A stretch of DNA of 64,000 nt. Origin: Porphyridium purpureum (lineage: Eukaryota; Rhodophyta; Bangiophyceae; Porphyridiales; Porphyridiaceae). The notes below the pieces were generated by a model. The model saw only the letters and a list, made by a program, of their open reading frames with translations. It had not been told where the DNA came from and searched no databases. Made by a program: the position numbers and the translations under genes. This document shows, piece by piece, positions 30,130-40,015 of this stretch. Location: contig VRMN01000007.1 in NCBI GenBank assembly GCA_008690995.1, positions 310,001-374,000 of the forward strand. The letters are read 5' to 3'. Within the stretch, counting starts at the first letter, position 1; each line of letters starts with the position of its first letter.

Positions 30130-30852
30130 TCACATTGACTGAAGTATGGAAATATCCGCAAGGAAGCCAAAGTGATCGGACAGATGGAACGCGTGCTTGG
30201 TGGAAAGAATTGGCGATTCGAAAAGAAGAATGCCACGCGAAAGCTCACCGGGGACCACGGCAAATGAGACAATTGCGTTACCGGCAGAAGCGGATCCGCT
30301 CCGGCTCAGAAAGCGCGAAAACGCAGCGCGAAATGGGAATGTTTGCTCGCCGCGGAACCTGTTGCTGAAGGAGTCCCACGTCGATGGCGCGTCTGGCATG
30401 CCCTGTGGAACTTTAATCGGAGTTACGTTCAAGGGCGCCTTGCTCAGCGACTTGAGCTCAGGTTTTCGCGTGTTCGTATCCCCTGCGATCAAAACCGCTG
30501 CCTTGTGTCCCAGCCGCGAGCTCATCAGTGATAGCTGCTCGTGTCGCGTGATTGCACCCTCCTTGAAAGGTTCCAAGTGCACGTTTACGAGAAAGGCAGG
30601 CTCCTCTAGATTCAGCTGCAACGCAAGCCCAAACCCAAATTCGGAGCCTGCTTGCTCTGGCAGCTGCAGCTTGACGAACCGATCGCACGGCCCAAAGAGG
30701 GCCTCTTCCGACTCCATTCGAATATACGTCACAATGTGCTCACAGTGACTGACAACTGTTGCGTCTACTGCGCGATACTGGTCCACATGGAATCCAGCCC
30801 CGCCATTCGGAACTTCTTGCAGGTGTACGCAGTCTGGCTGATGCGCATGCAT
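30130..30852 (-). CDS. endonuclease/exonuclease/phosphatase-fold protein, 5' end unclear
   Basis: 240 aa from the first ATG (30852). EEP-fold motifs are present in order: QPDCVHLQEV (metal-binding Glu), FLVNVHLEPF with R-x-x-Q downstream, VLIAGDTNTR (catalytic Asp/Asn) and the final LSDHFGFLADI (Asp-His). The closest general type is the TDP2/Mg-dependent phosphodiesterase branch. The frame stays open 61 codons further upstream (to 31035) and there still reads family-like: QWNTADSKAHLAAL holds the expected first catalytic Asn at 30886-30888. No ATG precedes it before the TGA at 31036-31038. So the true start lies in an upstream exon, or a non-ATG start is used, or the 5' end was lost. A solo-LTR-like repeat lies 58 bp beyond the open frame. 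Confidence 0.7.
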   Translation of the reverse strand: MHAHQPDCVHLQEVPNGGAGFHVDQYRAVDATVVSHCEHIVTYIRMESEEALFGPCDRFVKLQLPEQAGSEFGFGLALQLNLEEPAFLVNVHLEPFKEGAITRHEQLSLMSSRLGHKAAVLIAGDTNTRKPELKSLSKAPLNVTPIKVPQGMPDAPSTWDSFSNRFRGEQTFPFRAAFSRFLSRSGSASAGNAIVSFAVVPGELSRGILLFESPILSTKHAFHLSDHFGFLADISILQSM

Positions 30853-31095
30853 GAGTGCAGCAAGGTGCGCTTTAGAGTCAGCAGTGTTCCATTGTGCTTC
30901 ACTCGCGCACGCGCTGCCGGTACGGCATCGCGAGCACTTGCGCTCCGAGAAGCTAGCGACGGTCGGCCGTTGTCTGGCCCCTTCCGAATCGCTCGCGCGA
31001 CACCCTGACCAGTTCTCGGCATCACGACCAATGACTCACTCGCACGACGACAGACGTGGAGCTATAAACACGGGCACTGTGGCAGCGTGTCAAAC

Positions 31096-31470
31096 TGTGA
31101 AGAGAACTTCCAAATCCTCGCGACGAGCTCGACGATGACCCGTGGGGGCGCCACGCTTGAACCCGAAATGACCCGAGGGGTCGTCGCCAAGGGGGGGCGC
31201 CAAGGCGACGACCGGTACGCGTAGTGGACCACCACGTCTGCGCGCTGTGCGAGCCTCAGCCCGTCTCGGTCCGGGGGCGCGAGACTGAGATATGAAAGAG
31301 GTGTCCGTATCCCTGTCGTGGTGCTTGTCTAGACTGGGAGGCAGAGATGCATAGGGTTTGATGTATAAAGGCGGCTTTGGAATCGGAAAGTCATCATCTC
31401 TCGGTAAGGCGACACCACGCACCATGGCATTCGTCTACACACATGCCCCCATTCATAATCCTGTTTCACA
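31096..31470. repeat. dispersed ~375-bp repeat, copy 2; candidate solo LTR
   Basis: 375 bp, aligned with 5558-5931. Its outer bases form CTGTGAA...TTCACAG, a perfect 7-bp inverted pair of the same CTGT/ACAG style as the Copia LTR at 453. A TATA-like GTATAAAGG lies at about 31363-31371. No clear target duplication remains (CAAAC before, GTTAA after). No coding part is attached. It lies just upstream of the minus-strand EEP gene. Confidence 0.6.
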
Positions 31471-32916
31471 GTTAACATGTAAATGCCGTGGAAGTAAATT
31501 GGGGTTTTGTCTTGTCCGCCCGCTGAGCACGGCTTGTGAACCTGTCAGGGTCTGAACTGAGCGAGCGTCTCGGCGCGGGTGAATTGCTGCGGTCCGTACG
31601 CAAGAAGCGAAAGCCAGAGGGAGAACGTTTTGAGACCCTGATGTATGACCGGGACCGATCTCCGTGGCTCAGGAGACAGAGTTACCGTGTGGGCTTAGAC
31701 ACTTAAAAAACAAGTCCGATTTTGGGACGTGCCCAGCTTCGGGGCGTGACTTGGAAGGCCTCGGACGGAGGTATGTAAATGCACGACTAGAGGCTCTCTC
31801 AGGTTATGACTTTTCTTTTGGGTAGCAGCGTCAGTGGCGAGAGAAAGCAAACAGTCAGTTTTTGGCGTCTTGCGGTGTCGGCGTTGCTCGCTTGTTGGTG
31901 TTGTGGCTGCTCGGGAGGAGCTGTGAAGCGGTGGGGATCGCTAAGGGCCGACTCGTTTGGCGCACGCGTGCCCAACAAGCATATCCCACGCGTTCTCCAA
32001 ATCCACAGTGCCCCATTTGTCTTGCACACTGTACACCTCCTTCCTTTCTGTATCCGTGCCCCCCCAAAAAATGACACGCTGGGTGTTCTGTTATTCCTAT
32101 GAAATTGATGTAAAACGATGAGAATGGTGAGAATGATGAGAGCGGTGGAATTTCATACGAACCGTGTGAGATGTCAAGAATCATCGGTTGGGTGGATGTT
32201 ATTAAGTAATTGTGGGTGTTTTGATATGGTGTGAGCAGCGGCGGTGTGAGCGGTCGGGCCGTGTCTTTTGTGGAAGTGAAAATGCAGGGGGGTGGTGGTG
32301 GTGATAGTGATGGATATGCGAGATATGCGCGTGCGCGTTTGGAGGGGGTGGGTGTGTGGCACTAATAGAGAGAGAGAGAGGAGAAGGTGGGTTGGGTGCT
32401 GCCTTGTCGGATGATGTCATTGCGATTACGTGCTTGCTAGACACAAAGCCGACGTCGACGAACCTGTCTTGCGGTGGACAAGGTCATGAGAGAGGAAGCA
32501 AACAAGATCGGAAACGGAAGAGCTAGGAAAAAGATCTGACGGCACAGGGCGTGCATGTGGATGGGTGACACCGCAAATCGAGCGGGTGCTGTGCGAACTA
32601 TTGGTCAGCGGAAGAGAGTGGGCGCAGCATATACTTCCGGCGGTTGTGTCTGCTGATGTTGCGTGCTTGCCGCGACAGTGGAAGCGGGGAGGGAACTTTT
32701 CGCCAGCGTTCGTGGTGTCGTAAGGACGTGCAGATTGTAAAGGCGGGGTGTTTTTGGGCGAGCGAGAGAGTGTAGAAAGGCGGGAGGAGGGTTGCGTGGC
32801 CAGCGGGTAGATAAGGAGGTGGGTGCGCGACGGTGGGGAAAGGGAAACGAGGACTCGGCGAGTCGTGACGAGAGGTTCGAATTGAGGACGTGCCGAGGTC
32901 GTGCGGCGACGGACGT
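31471..32916. other. 1.4-kb intergenic region, no gene recognised
   Basis: Mixed DNA with a (GA)n run near 32366-32383, GGT runs near 32289-32303, and a purine-rich leader before the ATG at 32917. The frame 31806-32102 (+) has a hydrophobic start (FWRLAVSALLACWCCG) but no family, and an equally long minus frame overlaps it, so neither is called. Confidence 0.5.
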
Positions 32917-33435
32917 ATGATGTCGTTGTTTCCAGTGGATGAGAGGGTCGATGGCACATGGACTTGCCTCAAGATGACTCGGAATCACGCGCAGGAGCAC
33001 GTCGGGACGTCCGAGCTGTCCGACGCGGACGCATGGGATTCGCCGCGCGAACTCACGCTCGTGGAATATAGCTACGCGTATCGGACGCGCCGACAATCGG
33101 AACCAGGGAGCGCGCCGTCGTCCCCCGTGCGAACGCGCATGCTTTCGGATTCGGGCGTATGCGACGCGGCGCGAAGACAACATGACGCAGAGGACGAGGA
33201 ACATGGACGGCAGCCCGAGTCGCCGTCGTTTCTCAAGACGATAGCGTCGCTATCGTCTGGGGCCCTCAAGAGCGATGGGCTGAACGAACACCGCAGAAAT
33301 GTCACGTTTGCGGACGACGTGGAGCGCGTATCATACGAGCCCCTGCAGGTCAAGGGCTTACCGAGTAAGCCGCCCAGAAAACCAAGGCGCGTGCTGCGCG
33401 AGTCGTGCCGCTACAGTATGTACTTGTATAGATAA
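32917..33435 (+). CDS. small polar protein with a PP1-docking-like motif
   Basis: 172 aa from the ATG at 32917; the frame is open nine codons upstream, from a GTG. No domain is recognised. The protein is Ser/Arg/Glu-rich and probably disordered. Near the C-terminus (about 126-135) it reads HRRNVTFADD: R-N-V-T-F fits the RVxF consensus by which regulatory subunits dock on protein phosphatase 1, and acidic residues right after it are typical. A basic tail follows (KPPRKPRRVLR). Candidate PP1 regulator by motif only; short motifs occur by chance. Stop codons of this gene and the convergent SGNH gene are 39 bp apart. Confidence 0.55.
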   Translation: MMSLFPVDERVDGTWTCLKMTRNHAQEHVGTSELSDADAWDSPRELTLVEYSYAYRTRRQSEPGSAPSSPVRTRMLSDSGVCDAARRQHDAEDEEHGRQPESPSFLKTIASLSSGALKSDGLNEHRRNVTFADDVERVSYEPLQVKGLPSKPPRKPRRVLRESCRYSMYLYR

Positions 33436-33474
33436 AAGAAAGGCATCATTGTATTTTGGAAAAGTGGGTCCCTT

Positions 33475-34407
33475 TCACAGCGCGTGCCTGAGGCACTGCT
33501 CCATCCAACGCTTGTTCCCGCTGACGCTCGGATGAAGAAGATCCGGCATGAGCTCGGCGTCGATTCCCGTGCCGTCCTTCGCAAGGAACACATCTTTGCA
33601 ATCGACCCACGAGACGCGCTCGAATCCGGCCACTTGCCGACGATGCGCAGAGTGCAGCAATGCGCGCATCGCATTGTTGACCTCCTCCACGGCCGCCAGG
33701 CCGTTCTCTATGGCCGCACTTGTCTGCCGAACACGCCCCAAAGCGCGAGGCAGCAGCAGGCTAACCACAATTTTCGCGTCTGGGAACCTGTCCACGAGGT
33801 CGTAGAGCACGACAAAGATACGACGGGCACAGTCCATGCCCTGGCACACCTCCTTGCCAAGATCATTTGTGCCGATGAGCACGCTCACCACGCGCGGCGA
33901 GATCGCCGCAGGCACTTCGTTGGCCACTTGCAGCCGGTACAAAAGCTCCGAGCACGTGTCACCGGGAATACCGAGAATCAGCACGCGCTCCTTACCGATC
34001 CAATTGGGAATATCATTGCCGCCTCTGAGCATGAAATGCGTAATCGAGTCGCCCAGAAACAACACGTCAGCGTGCACCGGAGCGTCTGACGTTGCGGACG
34101 CAGCGGGGCCACCCTGAGCACCCGCTCGGTACTTGTCCACAAACTTTCGCGCGGCGTCGGCATTCTGCTTGACATAGGTCTCCCATCCTGTCGACCCGAC
34201 CTCGCGAGGCGCGGCCTCTAGCGAGCTCCGCGACGGAAGCTCGATCAACCCGCTTTCAATGTGTCTCGGACGTGCCACCAGCGTCGCGACCACCAGCAGA
34301 CACAGCACCCCCACAAACATTAGCGGGCCGGGGTGCCGCATGACATGGCTTGGCGTCATTGCGAATGGCTGCGCAGTCGACATTTTCCTCTTCACCGCCG
34401 AGGGCAT
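33475..34407 (-). CDS. membrane-anchored SGNH/GDSL hydrolase
   Basis: 310 aa. Residues about 28-45 form an N-terminal signal anchor (PLMFVGVLCLLVVATLVA). The SGNH blocks follow in order: GDSIT with the nucleophile S121, G147 (GIPGDTC), N181 (GTNDLG), and D289-x-x-H292 (DLLHPS). Spacing is like that of PAF-acetylhydrolase-type and acyl-esterase members. Expected activity: removal of acetyl or acyl groups from lipids or carbohydrates on the lumenal or outer side of a membrane. The ATG at 34407 has two downstream alternatives before the anchor. CGGTTTATCGGCT occurs upstream in reverse at 34675-34687. Confidence 0.9.
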   Translation of the reverse strand: MPSAVKRKMSTAQPFAMTPSHVMRHPGPLMFVGVLCLLVVATLVARPRHIESGLIELPSRSSLEAAPREVGSTGWETYVKQNADAARKFVDKYRAGAQGGPAASATSDAPVHADVLFLGDSITHFMLRGGNDIPNWIGKERVLILGIPGDTCSELLYRLQVANEVPAAISPRVVSVLIGTNDLGKEVCQGMDCARRIFVVLYDLVDRFPDAKIVVSLLLPRALGRVRQTSAAIENGLAAVEEVNNAMRALLHSAHRRQVAGFERVSWVDCKDVFLAKDGTGIDAELMPDLLHPSVSGNKRWMEQCLRHAL

Positions 34408-35486
34408 CCAGCCAAACGAACGTCGTCCGTGTTCTTCAGTTTCGTTGGCACGATTTTGGTCCGTGCGCTGTCCTCAAGACCAGATCAATGGCCCGCAATG
34501 ATTGTGTAGAACTGATAATGTCGAGAACGCGCAGTCGCGCAGACACAAAGAAGGGCCGGCAGATAAATAGCAACACAGCCAACGTCAAACACAATCACAT
34601 CCCCTGCATTGCCATACCGCACCTCGCCATTTCCGAAGTCAATCCTTCTTCTGATAAACCGAATCAGCCGAATCAGCCGATAAACCGTTTAATGCACTTG
34701 TGATCGAGCACGTCATGTACCCAGGAGTACAGTAACCAACGTGGGGGGAAAAGACGCTGTACCGCCAATCGATCGAGCGTCAGAAGAGGTACACGTCTGA
34801 TGCGTGCTTGGCGTGGTCAGTCAAGACGTGGATGTGGTCTTGGGGATTAGCCACCGCGTCGAACGATGCGACGCGGCGCGTCGCCGTACCAACACGACAT
34901 GCGCGCGTGCTGTGCCCGTGCTGCGCGCAACTGCGCTGCTTCTCGTGGTCGATAAGGTCGATTCCCAGATCTGATTCTCACCGTACAGAATCCAACTCAC
35001 CGTTCAGGATCATCGTGCAGTCCAGCGCCGCGGGCGCACCATGCCAGCTTGAGACGTTGCGGCTCGCGTGCAATGTCCGCGAAAATCCCGTGCCTCTCCT
35101 GCCAGTTTACTTTCGTCCGTCCCGTCATCATGTCTTCCCCTTTCTCGGTGGCCTTCCGCTGTGCAATGTTTGGCCACACAACTTGGCCGCCACGTCCCCG
35201 CCACCAAGCAGCGCGGCGTTGGGGCGCTTCCGGTACAGTTTGAAGTACAGTGACCGATGACTGTACCTCCGCGCTGCTGACAGACATCGGCCGTCTGCTT
35301 ACACTGGGCGAGCACCTTCCAGCGGGCAATCGAATCACCGCGTGTGTGCGTGCGTGTGTGCGCGGGCGTAAAAGCCGAGCGTGGATGGTGGAGGATTGGA
35401 GGGTGGATTGTGTGGCGCGTGGCCGTTTGTGTGGATGCTGGCAGAACGATGGAAAGCGGCTGTGGATCATTCAGCGTCGCCGTTAT

Positions 35487-35517
35487 TGGATGGATGGATG
35501 GATGGATGGATGGATGG
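35487..35517. repeat. (GGAT)n microsatellite
   Basis: Seven tandem TGGA/GGAT units upstream of the helix-protein gene. Confidence 0.9.
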
Positions 35518-35746
35518 AAATGGTCCGGTGTGTATGTTGCCAGTGGTGCAAAGCGGATTGGTGGAAGGTGATCGTGAGGACGGTCCGGTAGACGTGTTCG
35601 GAAACGGTTGGCGAATGCGTATCCTACACTTGCACGGCTCATGATGACAGTGATGGAAGATGTGCAGCGCAAAGCTGCGCTGGAGCCCCTTCCAGAAAGC
35701 GTTCCAAAGCAAAAGCGTCCGACCCGATTGCTCCGAGATCATGGTC

Positions 35747-35754
35747 TATATAAA
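35747..35754 (+). promoter_or_regulatory. TATA box of the helix-protein gene
   Basis: TATATAAA, 155 bp before the ATG at 35902, followed by a purine-rich leader. One of the best-formed TATA boxes in the window, in keeping with a strongly induced gene. Confidence 0.6.
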
Positions 35755-35901
35755 TGGGTCGGAGCTCGGAGCAAGAAGAGGGAAGGGAGAAGGCGCTAAG
35801 AAAGCAGAGAAGAGCAAGAGTATCAGTGAAAGTCGTGAAGTGTTTTGGGAAAGATTATTGAGAACATACATATTTCGACTTTTGAAGAAATTGCAAGCGA
35901 C

Positions 35902-36381
35902 ATGGCATTCGTAACTGGAATCTTCGGAAATGCTTCGGCGGCACGTGTCGGCGCGCATCAGGTATCGTCGATGTTTGGAAAGAACCAGGTGTTGGCAATG
36001 AAGGCTCCACGCAGCGGTCGCGTTCTCATGAAAGCCGGCACTGAGGAGCGCGAGGAAATTGAAAAGGTCGTGAAGCAAAGCTCATTGAATGTGAATGAGT
36101 CGGGCTCGGGAACCTTTGGATTCAGCTCGTTCGCGGAGCAGATGAACGGTCGTGCGGCAATGGCTGGATTCGCGGCGGCACTCCTTGGAGAAGTCTTCAC
36201 TGGCAAGTCACTCTTCCAGCAGATGGCTCCAGGCATGGAGGCAGGTAGCTCCGAAAGCTATGTGTTCTTGTTCGCCATGACATCGCTTTGGATCTTCACC
36301 AGCCTTGGTTATGTCGCTCTGAAAAAGGCACAGCAAATTGATTCGCTCTCGGGCAAGCGTGAGGGAGGAGAGAACTTTTAA
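35902..36381 (+). CDS. ELIP/HLIP/SEP-type light-stress helix protein, plastid
   Basis: 159 aa from the ATG at 35902 (the frame is open 19 codons further but has no ATG there). Residues 1-45 are a transit-like leader, Ala/Ser/Lys/Arg-rich with aromatic residues near the start (MAFVTGIFG). The first helix carries the LHC-superfamily signature E79-x-x-N82-G-R84 (FAEQMNGRAAMAGFAAALLGE), whose Glu and Asn bind chlorophyll and whose Glu/Arg pair bridges helices. A second hydrophobic helix follows at about 120-141 (YVFLFAMTSLWIFTSLGYVAL) without the signature, so the protein is of the two-helix SEP or extended one-helix kind. It would sit in the thylakoid and bind free pigment or quench excitation under light stress. 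Marks the host as photosynthetic. Confidence 0.85.
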   Translation: MAFVTGIFGNASAARVGAHQVSSMFGKNQVLAMKAPRSGRVLMKAGTEEREEIEKVVKQSSLNVNESGSGTFGFSSFAEQMNGRAAMAGFAAALLGEVFTGKSLFQQMAPGMEAGSSESYVFLFAMTSLWIFTSLGYVALKKAQQIDSLSGKREGGENF

Positions 36382-37385
36382 CTGGTAATGTGAGACAAGT
36401 CATCTCGCGTATGTACGCTTAAAATCATAAACTCGTCGGTATTTGAATTTTAAAAGCTTCTACCTAGCTTCATATCTCACGCCGCATATACTCGTCTTGA
36501 AAATGTCTTTGCTTCCACTCAGTTCTTCATTTCGCAGAAGAGCATACGTCGGAATACAGGTCCCATTTACTCTGAGCCCTCAGAAAGGTGAATCAGTTGC
36601 TAGTTAGCAAGCTCAAGTTTCACTCCTGGAGGGATCGAAACCGTACACGGCTGTTCTTTTTGACTTTTCGAAAGTCGTCACCGCGTTCCAAATCGATCAG
36701 TGGCATCTCACAGTTCCAACACTCAAGGCTTTCATGCCGCGAGTCGTCAAAGAACATTTTTTTTGACCGTTTCTACTCGTCCAGGAGTAACCATCGGAAA
36801 CTCTAAACACAAAGGGTCGTAATCTGCTGTTTCCAGCGTGAAGCATTCGAACTTGAATTCCCCGATGACATCCTGCGTGGAGCTGACCTCGGGAAACGCA
36901 TGTGGGGTGTCTACTTGGCGATCGGAGATACTAATCCAACGAAACACGTTCAGAAATCAATGCAGCAATACAGGAGCCGGCGGCAATAGATTCCACGGAC
37001 GTACCAGATATTTCCATCCCGAGCAGCTCTGGTTCGCGGGTCGCTAAGATGGGCACACTCATTCCTCGTTCCGCAAGATTGCTATTCACGCAGGCGAAAA
37101 GGGCCAGTACCGTTGTCCCGTCCTCCTACATGAACACCGGGCCCGACAGACGAGATTACCAAACCGTTGTCTCGTACCATCGTCCAGTATGATATTTGGC
37201 GTTGCACGGGAGCTATCCCAACGTGAATAAGAGAACGCTGGTCCGATACCAGCATTACTGCGCCATCGTGCGATCTCAAAGCCGAAAAGTGCTACGAAGG
37301 GCCCTTCAAAGGCCGCAAGAGCGTCCCGCGAACCAAAAGCATAGACAGCCATGCCGAATCTGTGACACTGAGCGCAACCGCGCCC
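36382..37385. other. 1.0-kb intergenic region, no gene recognised
   Basis: The 3' flank of the helix-protein gene and of the minus-strand gene at 37386. Short frames on both strands, none with a family pattern. Confidence 0.5.
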
Positions 37386-38489
37386 TCAAGCAGGTGCGGC
37401 CGGCATGGCGTACACTTGCCCGATGCCACCAGCAAGTCCAGAGTCTTCCTGGGCCATGGGTTCCGCGCCTTCACGAACGGCAACCGTGAAGAGCGCCCGA
37501 TACAGCGCACGTGCACGGTCATACTTGTCCTCCTCTGGCCCATCAGCCTCTGCAGCTCCAGACTCATACTGTGCTTCAATGGGTTTCGGTACGCTTGCGA
37601 AAAATCGCTCAAGCAAGTGGACGCGATCGCGGATCTGCTGCAAAGCAAGCGGATTGCGCTGTGCAAGCATGAGCAGCACTTCTAGCGCGCCCTCCAGGAT
37701 ATTCGGTGCCTCCGTATGGTTCAGTAAGAACATGCAGAGCAACACTGTATCTTGTTCAACTATCTGATGAACATTCTTGTCGTCCTTAATGAGCTTCTTC
37801 ACGCGCTTTAAACCTGAGAGAATCGAATATGTCCCGGGCGATCGAAGCAGTTTCATGGTGGACGGAAGCACGGCGGAGCCTGCGTTCTTGTACAAGGGCA
37901 TGAGCACAAGAAACAATACCGAAAAGGCACCAAGCACTTTCAAAAAATTGCGCATGCCGAGCTTCTTGGCGGATTCCGGGAACCAGGATGGGAAAGTGAG
38001 CAGAATGCGCCCCTCTGCATTGGCGCGCGAGACCTCGGCCTCTTCCTTCGCCGCACCCGTTAACCGCTGCACCACTTGGAACTTGGACGCGGGTTGGGGC
38101 GTCGTCCTTGTACCGGCCGCTACCTTCTTTACCTTCTTCTGCGCATCCAAAGAATTCACGCCAGCAGCGGCACTCTCTGCGGACGCAGAAGTCTTATCGT
38201 CCGACTTTGAAGACGTCGCAAACATCCTCTGCATCATCTTCCGCGCGGCCAGGGTCGGAACATTACCGCCAAAGCCAGCAAGACCGTAACCCTTCGAACT
38301 CGAAGCCATCACATTCCGAGCCACGCTCTTACCTTGTCCACGGCACCAACCGTGAGACAAACGCCTCACACCGACGACATTCAACCAGCCAGCACAGGCC
38401 ATCAGCGACGCATCACTTCCACGCCGAGACGCGGGAATCGAGCCGGGCCGGAACCCTCGCATCCATGGTCGACCCAAAGTCCGCATCAT
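37386..38489 (-). CDS. uncharacterised single-pass membrane protein, mitochondrial-type leader
   Basis: 367 aa from the ATG at 38489; the frame is open another 108 codons upstream but that part is Cys-rich and unlike protein. The first ~60 residues are Arg-rich with no acidic cluster (MMRTLGRPWMRGFRPG, VRRLSHGWCRG), a typical matrix-targeting pattern. A Lys/Ala/Ser-rich linker follows, then one membrane helix at about 184-200 (VLGAFSVLFLVLMPLY). The C-terminal 150 residues are helical and Leu-rich (ILEGALEVLLMLAQRNPLALQQI), reminiscent of armadillo-type helical repeats. No named family. Likely an inner-membrane protein; inference from leader and helix only. Confidence 0.65.
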   Translation of the reverse strand: MMRTLGRPWMRGFRPGSIPASRRGSDASLMACAGWLNVVGVRRLSHGWCRGQGKSVARNVMASSSKGYGLAGFGGNVPTLAARKMMQRMFATSSKSDDKTSASAESAAAGVNSLDAQKKVKKVAAGTRTTPQPASKFQVVQRLTGAAKEEAEVSRANAEGRILLTFPSWFPESAKKLGMRNFLKVLGAFSVLFLVLMPLYKNAGSAVLPSTMKLLRSPGTYSILSGLKRVKKLIKDDKNVHQIVEQDTVLLCMFLLNHTEAPNILEGALEVLLMLAQRNPLALQQIRDRVHLLERFFASVPKPIEAQYESGAAEADGPEEDKYDRARALYRALFTVAVREGAEPMAQEDSGLAGGIGQVYAMPAAPA

Positions 38490-38854
38490 GCCGTCCTCTC
38501 CAATAACATACCACGCGCTACACGCGCCAAACCCACATCCGCCGCACCGAGGGAAGACGCAGCTCTGAGAGAAGACGCAGCACGACGCAGCACGACGCAG
38601 TGCGACGCAGCGCGAGACAGCGTAACAATGTTCGATCGTCGATCGTTTATCGTCGATCACCACCTCTCTCGCGCGCGCCGCCTGCCGCAAACACCGCGTG
38701 GCAATTCGCATCACACTGTAATTCACATTACATACTATATGCATGATGACATTATGATGCGAAATTACCATCCCCGAGCCGTACCCCGGACAGATACACT
38801 GTACAAGATCCATTTTTATAAATGTTTATTTAATGATTATTTTAATCTTAATGT
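38490..38854. other. intergenic, no gene recognised
   Basis: About 365 bp between two minus-strand genes. Short direct repeats GACGCAGCAC near 38573-38600. AT-rich towards the ankyrin gene's 3' end. Confidence 0.5.
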
Positions 38855-39652
38855 TTAAGATCCAGCCGAGTGGAAGCGAGAGAGTTGGACTTTGTGGCAG
38901 TGGTTGACTCGGCTGGCATGGATGATGAGAATGTCTTCCACATGGTTTGGGTTCTGCCGCGCGAAGCAGAGCAGGCCGGTTCTTGCGTGGGCTTGGTCTG
39001 CATCTCGGTTGATGTCCGCGCCTTTGCGGATAAGAAACTCAAACATCGTTCGCGCAATGCCACATGGCCATGGCGTGGTTCCTGCAAGAGATAATGGCGT
39101 CATGTCTGCCGTGTTCACGCAATCGATGGGCAGCTCGTACTGCAGTAGCCAGTGCGCGGCGTCCAGTTTGTTCCTTACAGTAGGAATATTGAGGCTTCGG
39201 TCCCACAGAGACGGCCAGGCAAGGTAGTGGAGCGCGCTGTTCCCCATACGATCACGCGCCTGGACGTTCGCGCCGTGCTCGAGAAGTGCGCGCACGCATG
39301 CGTGCTCTCCGCCTTCCGCAGCGCACAGGAGCGCGGTGCGACCCGACCGCAGCTCCTGCGCTTCCGTATTAGCGCCATTGCAAAGCAAAGTCCGCACCCA
39401 AGCCGAGTGCCCATGGATTGCTGCCAGCATAAGCCCAGTAAGCTCCGTGTTTACTGACGCAACGTCCACACTCAGCCCTTGCTCTTCCACGAGCACCCGC
39501 AGCACCGCGTTGTGTCCCAACTCACTCGCCAGCAACACCGCATCGTTTGCCAGCTGTGTCGACGCCTCCATTCCGTGTCCGCTCGAGGCCAGGCATTCGC
39601 GCACGCCCGCCACGTCGCCGTCGCGCACGTACGCCATCAATTGCATCGCCAT
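38855..39652 (-). CDS. divergent ankyrin-repeat protein of the local family
   Basis: 265 aa from the ATG at 39652 (context AACATGGCG). An earlier ATG at 39883 would add 77 residues with no domain. About five ankyrin units are readable (VAGVRECLASSGHG; AVLLASELGHNAVLRVLVEEQG; GLMLAAIHGHSAWVRTLLCNGANTEAQ; ALLCAAEGGEHACVRALLEHGANVQARD; ALHYLAW), then the family's C-terminal layout: a broken repeat, IDCVNTADMTPLSLAG, and MFEFLIRKGADINRDAD. This is the same order as in the five-gene array, but with far fewer repeats and on the other strand. It probably represents an older, single-copy branch. Ankyrin stacks bind other proteins; the partner is unknown. Confidence 0.8.
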   Translation of the reverse strand: MAMQLMAYVRDGDVAGVRECLASSGHGMEASTQLANDAVLLASELGHNAVLRVLVEEQGLSVDVASVNTELTGLMLAAIHGHSAWVRTLLCNGANTEAQELRSGRTALLCAAEGGEHACVRALLEHGANVQARDRMGNSALHYLAWPSLWDRSLNIPTVRNKLDAAHWLLQYELPIDCVNTADMTPLSLAGTTPWPCGIARTMFEFLIRKGADINRDADQAHARTGLLCFARQNPNHVEDILIIHASRVNHCHKVQLSRFHSAGS

Positions 39653-40015
39653 GTTGTCACCAACGCACTCTTTCAAGCGCACGTCTCGGCAAGCTGTTGT
39701 CTGCTCCGACAAACAGGTGTGAACGTGCGAGCACGAGGCGCGCGCGCGCGCCAACTGCGGAAGAGAAAGACAGGCACGCGAGGTCGCCTTCTCTTTGTGA
39801 GACCTCCACACGCCACAATGCCGGCCTGGAATGTGGCGCGATGGCGCAATGGTTTGGCGCGCCTGCGGCGGGAACGTTGCCATTCATCAGGCTCCGAGCG
39901 AGATTGGACAAACGAGCATGAGCTTAATTCGACGTCGTACAGTCTGCGGTCATCAGACAGCGCGCCGTCGCGTCAGTGGCACTTTCTGGGCCCGCTTCTT
40001 GACGAGGGCGCGCGC

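Larger units (their letters stand above)
34408..35901. other. 1.5-kb divergent promoter region
   Basis: Between the SGNH gene (-) and the helix-protein gene (+). It contains reversed CGGTTTATC-type words at 34651-34687, a GGAT tetranucleotide run (35487-35517), a TATA box (35747-35754) and a GA-rich leader (35765-35845). No convincing gene. Confidence 0.55.

Noticed and set aside
32871-32884. B-box-like GGTTCGAATT
   Set aside because: No A-box or acceptor stem in register; it lies in the leader of the gene at 32917.
39836-39905. tRNA-like A-box (TGGCGCAATGG) near 39840
   Set aside because: No GTTCRA-type T-arm follows and no cloverleaf can be drawn.
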